Assembly: GCA_017477005.1 (NCBI GenBank)
Contig: JAFUXY010000538.1
Location: 1-5,216, forward strand
Length of the DNA stretch: 5,216 bases
DNA from: Lachnospiraceae bacterium
GTDB lineage: Bacteria; Bacillota; Clostridia; Lachnospirales; Lachnospiraceae
Reading direction: 5' to 3'
Shown: piece after piece, positions 1 through 5,174 of the stretch
Numbering within the stretch: the stretch's first letter is position 1
Layout: each line of letters begins with the position of its first letter
Made by a program: the position numbers and the translations under genes
The notes under the pieces: generated by a model
The model's database searches: none
What the model was told of the DNA's origin: nothing
What the model saw: only the letters and a program-made list of their open reading frames with translations

Positions 1-52
1 AAAAAGGATGCCAGTCGTTTTGAGGCATAGAAGTCTTTTTCGTATCGCTCAT
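1..52 (-). CDS. 5' end of an unidentified gene, translationally coupled to hisF; possibly uracil-DNA glycosylase
   Basis: Only the first 17 codons are in the window; the gene runs off the left edge. The ATG at 52-50 overlaps the hisF TGA stop in the arrangement ATGA, a common sign of translational coupling in an operon. A modest GGTGAG ribosome-binding-like sequence lies just upstream, inside the hisF coding end. The visible peptide is [17 protein letters not shown], with a second Met at residue 9. An N-terminal 'NDW' a few residues before the core is reminiscent of Firmicute uracil-DNA glycosylases (Ung, base-excision repair), but 17 residues cannot establish this. The gene's existence is supported mainly by the coupled start and the open frame to the window edge. 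Confidence 0.5.
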   Translation of the reverse strand, partial: MSDTKKTSMPQNDWHPF

Positions 53-810
53 AATCTCACCGGTATCCCTTTTTCCCTCAAATATTCCTTTACCTCACGG
101 ATGCTCAGTTCATGGTAATGAAACAGCGAAGCCGCCAACGCCGCCGATGCATCTGCCTGAACAAAGGCTTCCCAAAAATCCTCCCGTTTTCCTGCCCCAC
201 CCGAGGCAATCACAGGGATGGAAACCGCATCGGCAATGGCCTTTGTAAGCGAAAGGTCGTAGCCATCTTTGGTACCATCGGCATCCATGCTAGTCAGAAG
301 AATCTCTCCTGCGCCCAAATCCGCCGCTTTCCTGGCCCATTCTACGGCGTCAATGCCCATATCGATCCGGCCACCCGCCTTGTAGATCGTCCAACCTTCT
401 CCCGAAGCGCAACGCTTGGCATCAATAGCCACCACAACGCACTGGCTTCCAAAGATTTCTGCCGCTTCCGATATCAACTCCGGCCGGTCAATCGCCGCGG
501 AATTGACCGAGACCTTGTCCGCGCCCTCTCTTAGAATCACACGAAAATCCTCCACGGTGCGGATTCCGCCTCCCACCGTGAATGGAATAAATACGCATTC
601 TGCAACGCGACGCACCATATCTACGACCGTGTTCCTTCTTTCACTCGAAGCCGTGATATCCAAAAACACCAGCTCATCGGCTCCAGCCGCATCATAGGCC
701 CTGGCCGCTTCTACCGGGTCTCCCGCGTCCACCAAATCTACAAATTGTATCCCCTTCACCACGCGTCCATCCTTGACATCGAGACAGGGAATAATACGCT
801 TTGTCAGCAT
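49..810 (-). CDS. hisF: HisF, imidazole glycerol phosphate synthase cyclase subunit
   Basis: HisF is the cyclase half of IGP synthase in cytoplasmic histidine biosynthesis. With ammonia supplied by HisH it converts PRFAR to imidazole glycerol phosphate and AICAR, the latter feeding purine synthesis. The 253-residue product has the family's usual length and a (beta/alpha)8 barrel pattern. Visible hallmarks are the N-terminal [16 protein letters not shown], with catalytic Asp11, and the second catalytic acid Asp130 in VVAIDAKR. The phosphate-binding segments are FTVGGGIRT near 78-85, [15 protein letters not shown] near 171-185 and IASGGAG near 201-207. The ATG at 810 is chosen because GGAGG sits 5 nt upstream; an in-frame TTG four codons earlier overlaps that site. 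It follows hisH after 67 nt and overlaps the next gene by 4 nt. No defect is visible, and the identification is very secure. Confidence 0.98.
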   Translation of the reverse strand: MLTKRIIPCLDVKDGRVVKGIQFVDLVDAGDPVEAARAYDAAGADELVFLDITASSERRNTVVDMVRRVAECVFIPFTVGGGIRTVEDFRVILREGADKVSVNSAAIDRPELISEAAEIFGSQCVVVAIDAKRCASGEGWTIYKAGGRIDMGIDAVEWARKAADLGAGEILLTSMDADGTKDGYDLSLTKAIADAVSIPVIASGGAGKREDFWEAFVQADASAALAASLFHYHELSIREVKEYLREKGIPVRL

Positions 811-820
811 AAATTCCTCC
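811..820 (-). promoter_or_regulatory. Ribosome binding site that fixes the hisF start
   Basis: On the minus strand GGAGG (820-816) is followed by AATTT and then the ATG at 810. The strong match and 5-nt spacing favour this ATG over the TTG at 822-820, whose third base is the first G of this site and which has no site of its own. Confidence 0.85.
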
Positions 821-841
821 AAAATAAAATTGCGATTTTAT

Positions 842-865
842 AGTAAACGAATAAATGAGTTTACT
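842..865 (-). other. AT-rich inverted repeat between hisH and hisF
   Basis: AGTAAAC and GTTTACT form perfect 7-bp arms around a 10-nt loop in the 67-nt hisH-hisF gap. The stem is weak (mostly A-T) and is not followed directly by a T-run on the minus strand, so it does not look like an intrinsic terminator. It could be a processing or stability element in the hisHF message, or chance in AT-rich DNA. Confidence 0.3.
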
Positions 866-877
866 TTGCAGCCACCT

Positions 878-1483
878 CTACAGACGCAAAAACTCTCTCA
901 AAATAGACAGCCCAACCTCTCCGCTCTTCTCAGGATGGAATTGTGCCCCGAATACATTCCCTGCTTCCACCGCCGCATCAAAGGAAAGGCCGTACTCGCT
1001 TTGGGCGGCAACCACCTCCGGATCCTTGGCCTTCAAATAATAGGAGTGCACAAAGTACACATAGCTATGCTCCTCCACCGCCGAAAACAACCGGCTCTTT
1101 TTTGGAAAAGTCAAGCTATTCCACCCCATATGCGGCACACGCAGTCCCTCCTTCTCCGGAAATTTCAAAATTTTTCCTTCTAAAAGAGCAAGTCCGGGCA
1201 CGCCCGGACTTTCTTCACTTTCTTCAAACAACAATTGCAATCCCAGACAAATCCCGAGAAAAGGCCGACCACTGCGGACAAATTCACGAATCGCCGGTAC
1301 GAGACCATACGCCTGCAGCCGCTCCATAGCACTGCCAAACGCACCCACCCCCGGCAGGATCGCCCTCTCGGCCTTCAGGATCGCGTCTGCGTCCTTTGTC
1401 AACACAGCCTCCATACCCAAGGCTTCACACGCTTTCTGCACGTTTAGCGTGTTTCCTGCATCATAATCTATGATTGCTACCAT
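878..1483 (-). CDS. hisH: HisH, imidazole glycerol phosphate synthase glutaminase subunit
   Basis: HisH is a class I (triad) glutamine amidotransferase. It hydrolyses glutamine and passes ammonia through the HisF barrel for imidazole glycerol phosphate formation. Counting from the chosen ATG the protein has 201 residues, normal for the family. The signature is complete: IDYDAGN near the N-terminus, the oxyanion segment LPGVGAFGS around 43-51, nucleophile Cys79 in FLGICLGLQLLFE, the HMGWN interface motif near 118-122, and His183/Glu185 of the triad in AQFHPEKSG. The ATG at 1483 is preferred over the in-frame GTG at 1492 because AGGAG lies 8 nt upstream of the ATG but abuts the GTG. The start is 11 nt past the stop of the upstream membrane-protein gene, so the two are very likely co-transcribed and possibly translationally coupled. 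hisF follows. Confidence 0.98.
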   Translation of the reverse strand: MVAIIDYDAGNTLNVQKACEALGMEAVLTKDADAILKAERAILPGVGAFGSAMERLQAYGLVPAIREFVRSGRPFLGICLGLQLLFEESEESPGVPGLALLEGKILKFPEKEGLRVPHMGWNSLTFPKKSRLFSAVEEHSYVYFVHSYYLKAKDPEVVAAQSEYGLSFDAAVEAGNVFGAQFHPEKSGEVGLSILREFLRL

Positions 1484-1491
1484 CTTCTTCA

Positions 1492-1496
1492 CTCCT
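1492..1496 (-). promoter_or_regulatory. hisH ribosome binding site overlapping the upstream stop codon
   Basis: AGGAG on the minus strand overlaps the TAG stop (1497-1495) of the preceding gene and is 8 nt from the hisH ATG at 1483. Ribosomes finishing the upstream gene would sit on the hisH initiation region, which suggests coupling. It also argues against the GTG at 1492-1490 as the start. Confidence 0.75.
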
Positions 1497-2316
1497 AATA
1501 CGTGTCCGTAAAGCCCGCGTCGCGGATAATCTTCTGAAGCGCCGTTGTATAATCCTTGCGGGTACTGTTGTAATACAGATCCATCGCCTCCCCGATCGAA
1601 ACTCGGAACGTATTGTCTAATTCCTGCTCAAAATAGCTGCCATACTCGTCATATTGGTCTGTAATTTCAAGATTTTCTGCCTTTTCCGCATTCTTTCGAT
1701 AGAAATACGCTCCTTGAATCAGACTGTCGAGCGCCAATTGATAATTGGTACGGATTTTGTAGCGGCTCAAGCCCGAATCTGTCTGCTTTCCACTGTCCAT
1801 ACAAATTAAATATTGATTTTGTTTTGCCTGCAAATACGCCATCAACTTTGCCTTGTTGCGCAAACGGTTTCCACTCTTGTCCATACCATCTTTTCCCGCC
1901 AGCGTCTGATAAGCTTTCAAATAATCCTGCTCATCAAAGGCCTTCTGCGCCGTGGACATCTGGAGCATCCCTCCGAGCACATTTGTCATAATCCGCGAAG
2001 AGGCCACCAACGACATTGAAAACAGCAGGAAAACCACCAACACAGGAATCGGCACCTTCGGAGACCGCTCTTTCGGCTTCTTGGGCTTTTTCTTCTTGGG
2101 CTTGGCCTTCTTCTCTGCAGCCTTCTTCTTTTTCTCCTCGTCCTTTTTCTTCTTTTCCTCTTCTTTTTGCTTTTTTTTGGCGTCCGCCTCTTCTTTTTTC
2201 TTCTTCTTGGCTTCTTCCTTTTCTTTCTTTAATCTGGCTTTCTTTTCTTCCTTCGTCTCGCCAGGCTCGCCGCCTTCGTCATCATCATCGTCGTCCTCGT
2301 CGCCGTCCTTCTTTTT
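1495..2316 (-). CDS. C-terminal part of an unrecognised single-pass membrane protein (no own start seen)
   Basis: This is the second half of a protein whose first half is read in another frame from 3184. From about 2316 the frame encodes an acidic run (DGDEDDDDDDEGG), then about 65 residues of Lys/Glu/Ala-rich linker likely to be extended helix or coiled coil. One hydrophobic helix of about 22 residues follows (around 2055-1990, PVLVVFLLFSMSLVASS). The strongly basic flank before the helix puts the N-terminal side in the cytoplasm and the last ~160 residues outside. That outer part is helix-rich, with AFDEQDYLKAYQTLAG resembling a TPR-type helix pair. The frame stays open upstream to 2505, and an ATG at 2442 exists. 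That ATG has only a poor ribosome site (a GGAGG 15 nt away), and the residues before 2316 look like an out-of-frame shadow of the first half. The stop overlaps the hisH ribosome site. I do not recognise a family; function unknown. Confidence 0.75.
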   Translation of the reverse strand, partial: KKKDGDEDDDDDDEGGEPGETKEEKKARLKKEKEEAKKKKKEEADAKKKQKEEEKKKKDEEKKKKAAEKKAKPKKKKPKKPKERSPKVPIPVLVVFLLFSMSLVASSRIMTNVLGGMLQMSTAQKAFDEQDYLKAYQTLAGKDGMDKSGNRLRNKAKLMAYLQAKQNQYLICMDSGKQTDSGLSRYKIRTNYQLALDSLIQGAYFYRKNAEKAENLEITDQYDEYGSYFEQELDNTFRVSIGEAMDLYYNSTRKDYTTALQKIIRDAGFTDTY

Positions 2317-2340
2317 GGAACAAGCCCAATATTTTTTGAA
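2285..2340 (-). other. Apparent frameshift site joining the two halves of the membrane protein
   Basis: Codons up to LLQKILGLFQK fit the upstream frame. From KKDGDEDDDDDD onward the sequence makes sense only one base further on, while the upstream frame ends at TGA (2287-2285) after GRRRGRR. Minus-strand A-runs of six (2337-2332) and five (2316-2312) lie at the junction. One surplus base in the A5 run would restore ...GLFQKKDGDED.... This could be a sequencing or assembly indel, a genuine disrupting mutation, or recoding. No stop or rare codon is positioned to force a ribosomal +1 shift. Confidence 0.65.
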
Positions 2341-3184
2341 GGAGGTTCGGCTTCTTTTCTTCCTCGCCCTCGGCGGCCGATTCGGACGACGCTCCACCTC
2401 CTCCGCCACCACCGCCTTCTGAAACACTTTCCGCGGCTTCATCGAAGGATTCTCTCGCCTCCGGCAATTCCTCTTGATTCTCATCGGAAGACAGCAGATC
2501 GCCAATATCCGACAGATCCTCGTCCCCCTCTCCCGAAAGCATATCCATCAAATCCATGCCCTCGCCATCTTCATCCATCAATGGCGAACTGGACAAATCC
2601 GGCTCTTCCCTTTCGAACAAGGATTCTGTATCGCCTCCTCTGGGCGGTGGATCATTCAACACCAACGTCTGGTCGCCCTCGTCCATCGCCTTTTGTATGG
2701 CCTTCCCGGTCTCGTCCTCATCTCCCGTCGCCACGCGCTTGGCTTCCGACACAATATCCGCAATACCCGCCAGAATATTGTCCGAAGCAGAACTCTTCTC
2801 CCCGGAATCCGAATCGTATCCACCGGCTCCCCTGTCGCTTTGCCTGGCAGAACCACGTCTTGCACTCGAAGACGATCCTCCGCCCAAAGGCGACATGAAA
2901 TCATCTCCGCCTTCTCCCGCCAGCTCTGCCTCAAAAGAACGCAGAAAATCGTCTTCCGAATATCCGCGGCTCTGATCATGCCTTCGATCCGTACGCCGCT
3001 GATTTCGTCGGTAGGAGTTCAACCCATTCGCCTCCATAAAGTCGTCGTCGGGACGGATTCGATTACGGCGCTCCTGTCTCCTGAGTCGCGCCTCGCTCAC
3101 CGTCCTCGATGTACGTTCATTGTCAGTTTTTGCCTGTGTAATCGAATCCAACAGGTTGTCCAGATAATCTTCTGTATTGGCCAT
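2285..3184 (-). CDS. N-terminal part of the same unrecognised membrane protein: acidic, low-complexity cytoplasmic region
   Basis: The 299-codon frame begins MANTEDYLDNLLDSI, with GGGGAG 6 nt upstream of the ATG region's ATCC spacer, a good ribosome site. A basic Arg/Gln-rich stretch (about 33-70) is followed by a long acidic Ser/Gly/Asp/Glu-rich region expected to be disordered. It contains a poly-Gly run (257-264) and a short amphipathic segment, KKPNLLQKILGLFQ (277-290). The motif DDF[ML] occurs three times (47-50, 78-81, 94-97). Leu/Met-acid motifs such as DNLLDS, MDMLSG and GDLLSS recur. The last eight residues (EGRRRGRR) are an Arg-rich tail of the kind made when an Asp-rich sequence is read out of frame. 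I therefore think the true protein continues in the +1 frame, giving about 562 residues with one membrane helix. It has its own promoter after the cheV terminator. The family is not recognised; the coding call is firm, the function unknown. Confidence 0.8.
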   Translation of the reverse strand: MANTEDYLDNLLDSITQAKTDNERTSRTVSEARLRRQERRNRIRPDDDFMEANGLNSYRRNQRRTDRRHDQSRGYSEDDFLRSFEAELAGEGGDDFMSPLGGGSSSSARRGSARQSDRGAGGYDSDSGEKSSASDNILAGIADIVSEAKRVATGDEDETGKAIQKAMDEGDQTLVLNDPPPRGGDTESLFEREEPDLSSSPLMDEDGEGMDLMDMLSGEGDEDLSDIGDLLSSDENQEELPEARESFDEAAESVSEGGGGGGGGASSESAAEGEEEKKPNLLQKILGLFQKEGRRRGRR

Positions 3185-3190
3185 GGATAT

Positions 3191-3196
3191 CTCCCC
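3191..3196 (-). promoter_or_regulatory. Ribosome binding site of the membrane-protein gene
   Basis: GGGGAG on the minus strand, within AAGGGGAG, is 6 nt upstream of the ATG at 3184. It supports translation starting at MANTED and leaves a leader of only about two dozen nucleotides from the predicted promoter. Confidence 0.75.
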
Positions 3197-3213
3197 TTAA
3201 ACCTTACTCAAAC

Positions 3214-3241
3214 ACTATACATAGATAAAAAGGGATGTGAA
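3214..3241 (-). promoter_or_regulatory. Predicted housekeeping (sigma-A type) promoter for the membrane protein-hisH-hisF unit
   Basis: TTCACA (3241-3236) and TATAGT (3219-3214) each match the consensus at five of six positions, with a 16-bp spacer. The expected start of transcription is near 3207, giving a short leader before the ATG at 3184. The -35 box lies within the 3' arm of the cheV terminator. No T-box or attenuator is visible in the short leader, so direct histidine control at this promoter is not apparent. Confidence 0.6.
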
Positions 3242-3255
3242 CCCTGTCACACCCC
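3227..3255 (-). terminator. Rho-independent terminator after cheV
   Basis: On the minus strand GGGGTGTGA (3255-3247), loop CAGGGT and TCACATCCC (3240-3232) form a 9-bp stem with a single G-U wobble. TTTTTATCT follows immediately. It lies 75 nt past the cheV stop, correctly oriented to end the lipoprotein-cheV transcript before the next gene's promoter. Confidence 0.85.
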
Positions 3256-3330
3256 TCCCGGCAATCGTCTTTTGAGTGTTCCTATGTCGTCGCAAATCTT
3301 CGAAACATGGCAGTACTTTCAAACACTTCT

Positions 3331-4248
3331 TCATCCTCTTGCGGATTCATATTCGTCCACCAATCCATCGATGGCTGCCACCAATTTGCCGATTTCCGGC
3401 TTTGTCAGCTGGGCATCGGCCCCCAAAGACTCACCCTTGCGGCGGATTTCGTCATTGATCAAGGACGAGAAGATGATCAAAGGAATATTCCGAAGCGTCT
3501 CATCCTCCTTCACCAACTTGCAAAGCCGGTGGCCGTCCATCTTGGGCATCTCGATATCCGTCACAATACAATGCACCTTGTCTAAGGCCGATCCTTCTTT
3601 TTCGTATTCAACAAGCTTGTCCCACGCTTCCTGTCCGTTGGGATTCACGATCAGATTGGTATATCCCGCCTTGCGCAAACACTCGGTAATCAACTTCGAC
3701 AGCAGCGGCGAATCCTCTGCGATCAGAATCGGCGACTTCGAACGGTCTCTCTCTTCGTACTGATCCATATCCGACACCTTGAGTCCGGAATCCGGATTGA
3801 TATTCGTCACAATCTTCTCGAAGTCGAGAATCACAACGAGCCTGTCTTCGAGCTTGATCACGCCAGTCGAAACGCCGGAATCCTCTGCGCTGATCGTGGA
3901 ATCCGGAGAATTGATGTCTTCCCAGGAAACACGATGGATTCCCAACACTGAATCCACATGGAAACCCGTGTTCAAACTATTGAAGTTCGTAATAAACAAA
4001 AGACCTTCTACGTCCGGATCCTCTTCATACCCAAGGCATCGCCTAAGGTTGATCACAGAGATCATCGTATCTCTCGGCATAAAGATCCCCTCTACGAAAG
4101 GATGGGAATTCGGCACTGGCGTAACATGCTGATACGTCAAAATTTCACGGATCTTCGCCACATTGATGCCATAAAAATTGTTGGCCACCTTGAACTCCAA
4201 GATTTCCAATTCATTTGTGCCTGATTCAAGCAGAATATTTGTATCCAT
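3331..4248 (-). CDS. cheV: CheV, chemotaxis coupling protein (CheW domain plus response-regulator receiver)
   Basis: CheV links chemoreceptors to the histidine kinase CheA in the cytoplasm and, through its phosphorylatable receiver, helps adaptation. The 305-residue length is typical. Residues about 12-150 form a CheW-like domain: LEFKVANNFYGINVAKIREI at the start, then VTPVPNSHPFVEGIFMPR and ISVINLRRCLGY. Residues about 172-300 form a receiver: acidic pair Glu178-Asp179 in ILIAEDSPLL, phosphoacceptor Asp231 in VTDIEMPKMDGH, hydroxyl residues Ser261/Ser262 in LIIFSSLI and Lys283 in LTKPEIGKL. All key receiver residues are present. The start has GGGGAGGG just upstream of the ATG. It follows the lipoprotein gene after 90 nt and is closed by a terminator. 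No cheA, cheY or receptor gene is nearby, so its partners are encoded elsewhere. It implies a chemosensory, probably motile, organism. Confidence 0.95.
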   Translation of the reverse strand: MDTNILLESGTNELEILEFKVANNFYGINVAKIREILTYQHVTPVPNSHPFVEGIFMPRDTMISVINLRRCLGYEEDPDVEGLLFITNFNSLNTGFHVDSVLGIHRVSWEDINSPDSTISAEDSGVSTGVIKLEDRLVVILDFEKIVTNINPDSGLKVSDMDQYEERDRSKSPILIAEDSPLLSKLITECLRKAGYTNLIVNPNGQEAWDKLVEYEKEGSALDKVHCIVTDIEMPKMDGHRLCKLVKEDETLRNIPLIIFSSLINDEIRRKGESLGADAQLTKPEIGKLVAAIDGLVDEYESARG

Positions 4249-4338
4249 TTTTCCCTCCCCTATCGTGTGCCTTATAAAGAGCCCTTTGGAACTCCCGTTT
4301 ATATCTTTGATCGCCCTTCCTGTAGTCTTTCATTCACC

Positions 4339-5079
4339 CTACAAAATCAGGCGACTTTTTGTACCATTTACATCCACTGTCAATCCAAAATCGGATAAAT
4401 TCGCTGCCGCATTTTCAGAAAACTCAAACAGCAGGATCAGCCGCTCCGAAGCGCCCGGATCGATCGTCCCTTCATAGGTCATCAAATCCTGATCCAACAC
4501 CATCCCCGCATTCGATGTCTCTCCATTCAACGTCGCCGTGAACCGGGGCGACAACTCCATCATCGAAACCGTCTGGGCGTTCTGCAGGCGATTCGTCGCA
4601 TCAAACGCCGCAATCACATACTGATTCCCCGGCTGCGGATCCGGCAAAGTGTAATAATCCGACAAACGCAGGCTTTCCGGGATCGACACCCCTTCGAACA
4701 CAAAATCTACGCCATCGAATCCCAATACATCCGTCAGAGTAGCCTCTTGAACCGTATCCTGTGGTTCTTCTTCCAAAGACGCCGTCTCACCCGAAGTCGA
4801 TTGTCCTGTCTGGGCTTCGTCCTCGAGTGGCTCTTCCTCCTCTGCTTCGACGTCCTCAGACTCTTCCTCCTGCGTATCCTCTTCGTCATCCAGATTGCCC
4901 CGATAACGAATCACGCCCTGTCCGAGATGCACGTTGTGCTTTTCCACCACCTTCGCCGCATACATGGCGATAATATCTTCCTCTTCCGTCGTCAGACTCT
5001 TCAATTTTTCGCCACAGCCCGTAAGCAACAGTGCGCACAGACCGATCATCCCATAAGTGACTTTCGCAGACCTTGGCAT
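4339..5079 (-). CDS. Acidic lipoprotein of unknown function, possible C-terminal beta-sandwich
   Basis: The 246-residue product starts with a lipoprotein signal peptide: Arg3 and Lys6, a hydrophobic core (MIGLCALLL) and lipobox LTGC with Cys22 as the lipidated residue. It should therefore be anchored to the outer face of the cytoplasmic membrane. Residues 29-50 (LTTEEEDIIAMYAAKVVEKH) form a short helical segment. A very acidic Glu/Asp/Ser/Thr linker (about 63-115) comes next. Residues about 120-246 are beta-rich, with alternating hydrophobics (QYVIAAFDATN, RFTATLNG, RLILLFEFSE). This resembles the Ig-like fold of surface lipoproteins such as the DUF4352 type, but that is inference from pattern only. 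The ATG has an AGAGG site 4 nt away. It precedes cheV by 90 nt with no terminator seen between, so the two may share a transcript. A chemosensory role is only a guess from position. Confidence 0.85.
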   Translation of the reverse strand: MPRSAKVTYGMIGLCALLLTGCGEKLKSLTTEEEDIIAMYAAKVVEKHNVHLGQGVIRYRGNLDDEEDTQEEESEDVEAEEEEPLEDEAQTGQSTSGETASLEEEPQDTVQEATLTDVLGFDGVDFVFEGVSIPESLRLSDYYTLPDPQPGNQYVIAAFDATNRLQNAQTVSMMELSPRFTATLNGETSNAGMVLDQDLMTYEGTIDPGASERLILLFEFSENAAANLSDFGLTVDVNGTKSRLIL

Positions 5080-5111
5080 AAATCCTCTCTTAGAAACTTC
5101 TAAAACCGTTG

Positions 5112-5174
5112 TTTTTGTCGGATATAGACAACATTACCTCTCATACTTTACCATTTTTGTCGAAAATATTCAAC
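5112..5174 (-). repeat. Pair of imperfect direct repeats, one containing a dyad, upstream of the lipoprotein gene
   Basis: On the plus strand TTTTTGTCG followed about 8 nt later by CAAC occurs at 5112-5132 and again at 5154-5174, exactly 42 bp apart (four helical turns at 10.5 bp). The gene-proximal copy holds a perfect dyad, TTGTC-N7-GACAA (5115-5131); the distal copy is a degenerate version. They flank the predicted -10 box, an arrangement suitable for a regulator binding two sites on one face. No known regulator motif is recognised. Confidence 0.4.
5145..5173 (-). promoter_or_regulatory. Candidate promoter for the lipoprotein-cheV unit
   Basis: TTGAAT (5173-5168) and TAAAGT (5150-5145) are separated by 17 bp, and a TGG directly before the -10 gives an extended -10 element. 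Each hexamer matches the sigma-A consensus at four of six positions. Transcription would start near 5138, leaving a leader of about 58 nt that contains the TTGTC-N7-GACAA dyad. No convincing sigma-28 motility promoter is seen. The stretch beyond it (5216-5190) reads GGACGG then a T-rich run on the minus strand, which might be the last half of an upstream gene's terminator cut by the window edge. Confidence 0.45.

Noticed and set aside
1..28. Possible terminator after hisF (ATGCC / GGCAT arms followed by CCTTTTT on the minus strand)
   Set aside because: The stem is only 5 bp with an 11-nt loop, and the same bases are open coding sequence of the gene starting by ATGA overlap at position 52.
811..822. 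TTG start four codons upstream for hisF
   Set aside because: The TTG overlaps the GGAGG ribosome site that serves the ATG at 810, has no site of its own, and the family normally begins at [12 protein letters not shown].
1484..1492. GTG start for hisH
   Set aside because: AGGAG abuts the GTG, leaving no spacer, whereas it stands 8 nt from the ATG at 1483.
2278..2308. Trinucleotide repeat-like GTC/ATC stretch
   Set aside because: It is explained by the Asp/Glu codon run; trinucleotide slippage would keep the frame and cannot account for the split gene.
2285..2340. Programmed -1 frameshift as the explanation of the split gene
   Set aside because: The downstream frame is +1 (or -2) relative to the upstream one. 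The A5 and A6 runs are short for transcriptional slippage, and no stop or rare codon lies in the needed place. A one-base indel is simpler.
3208..3327. 9-bp direct repeat TCAAACACT (3208-3216 and 3319-3327) around the cheV terminator
   Set aside because: It is short, AT-rich and not positioned symmetrically to any element; compatible with chance.
2474..3763. Long plus-strand open frame of 429 codons
   Set aside because: It runs antisense across the membrane-protein gene, the terminator/promoter gap and part of cheV, shows no domain, and reads as the complement of confidently assigned genes.
4249..4338. Sigma-28 motility promoter in front of cheV
   Set aside because: CACGATAG near 4262-4271 loosely resembles the GCCGATAA box, but no TAAA lies at the right distance (only CAAA at 17 bp), and the start of transcription would fall almost on the ribosome site.
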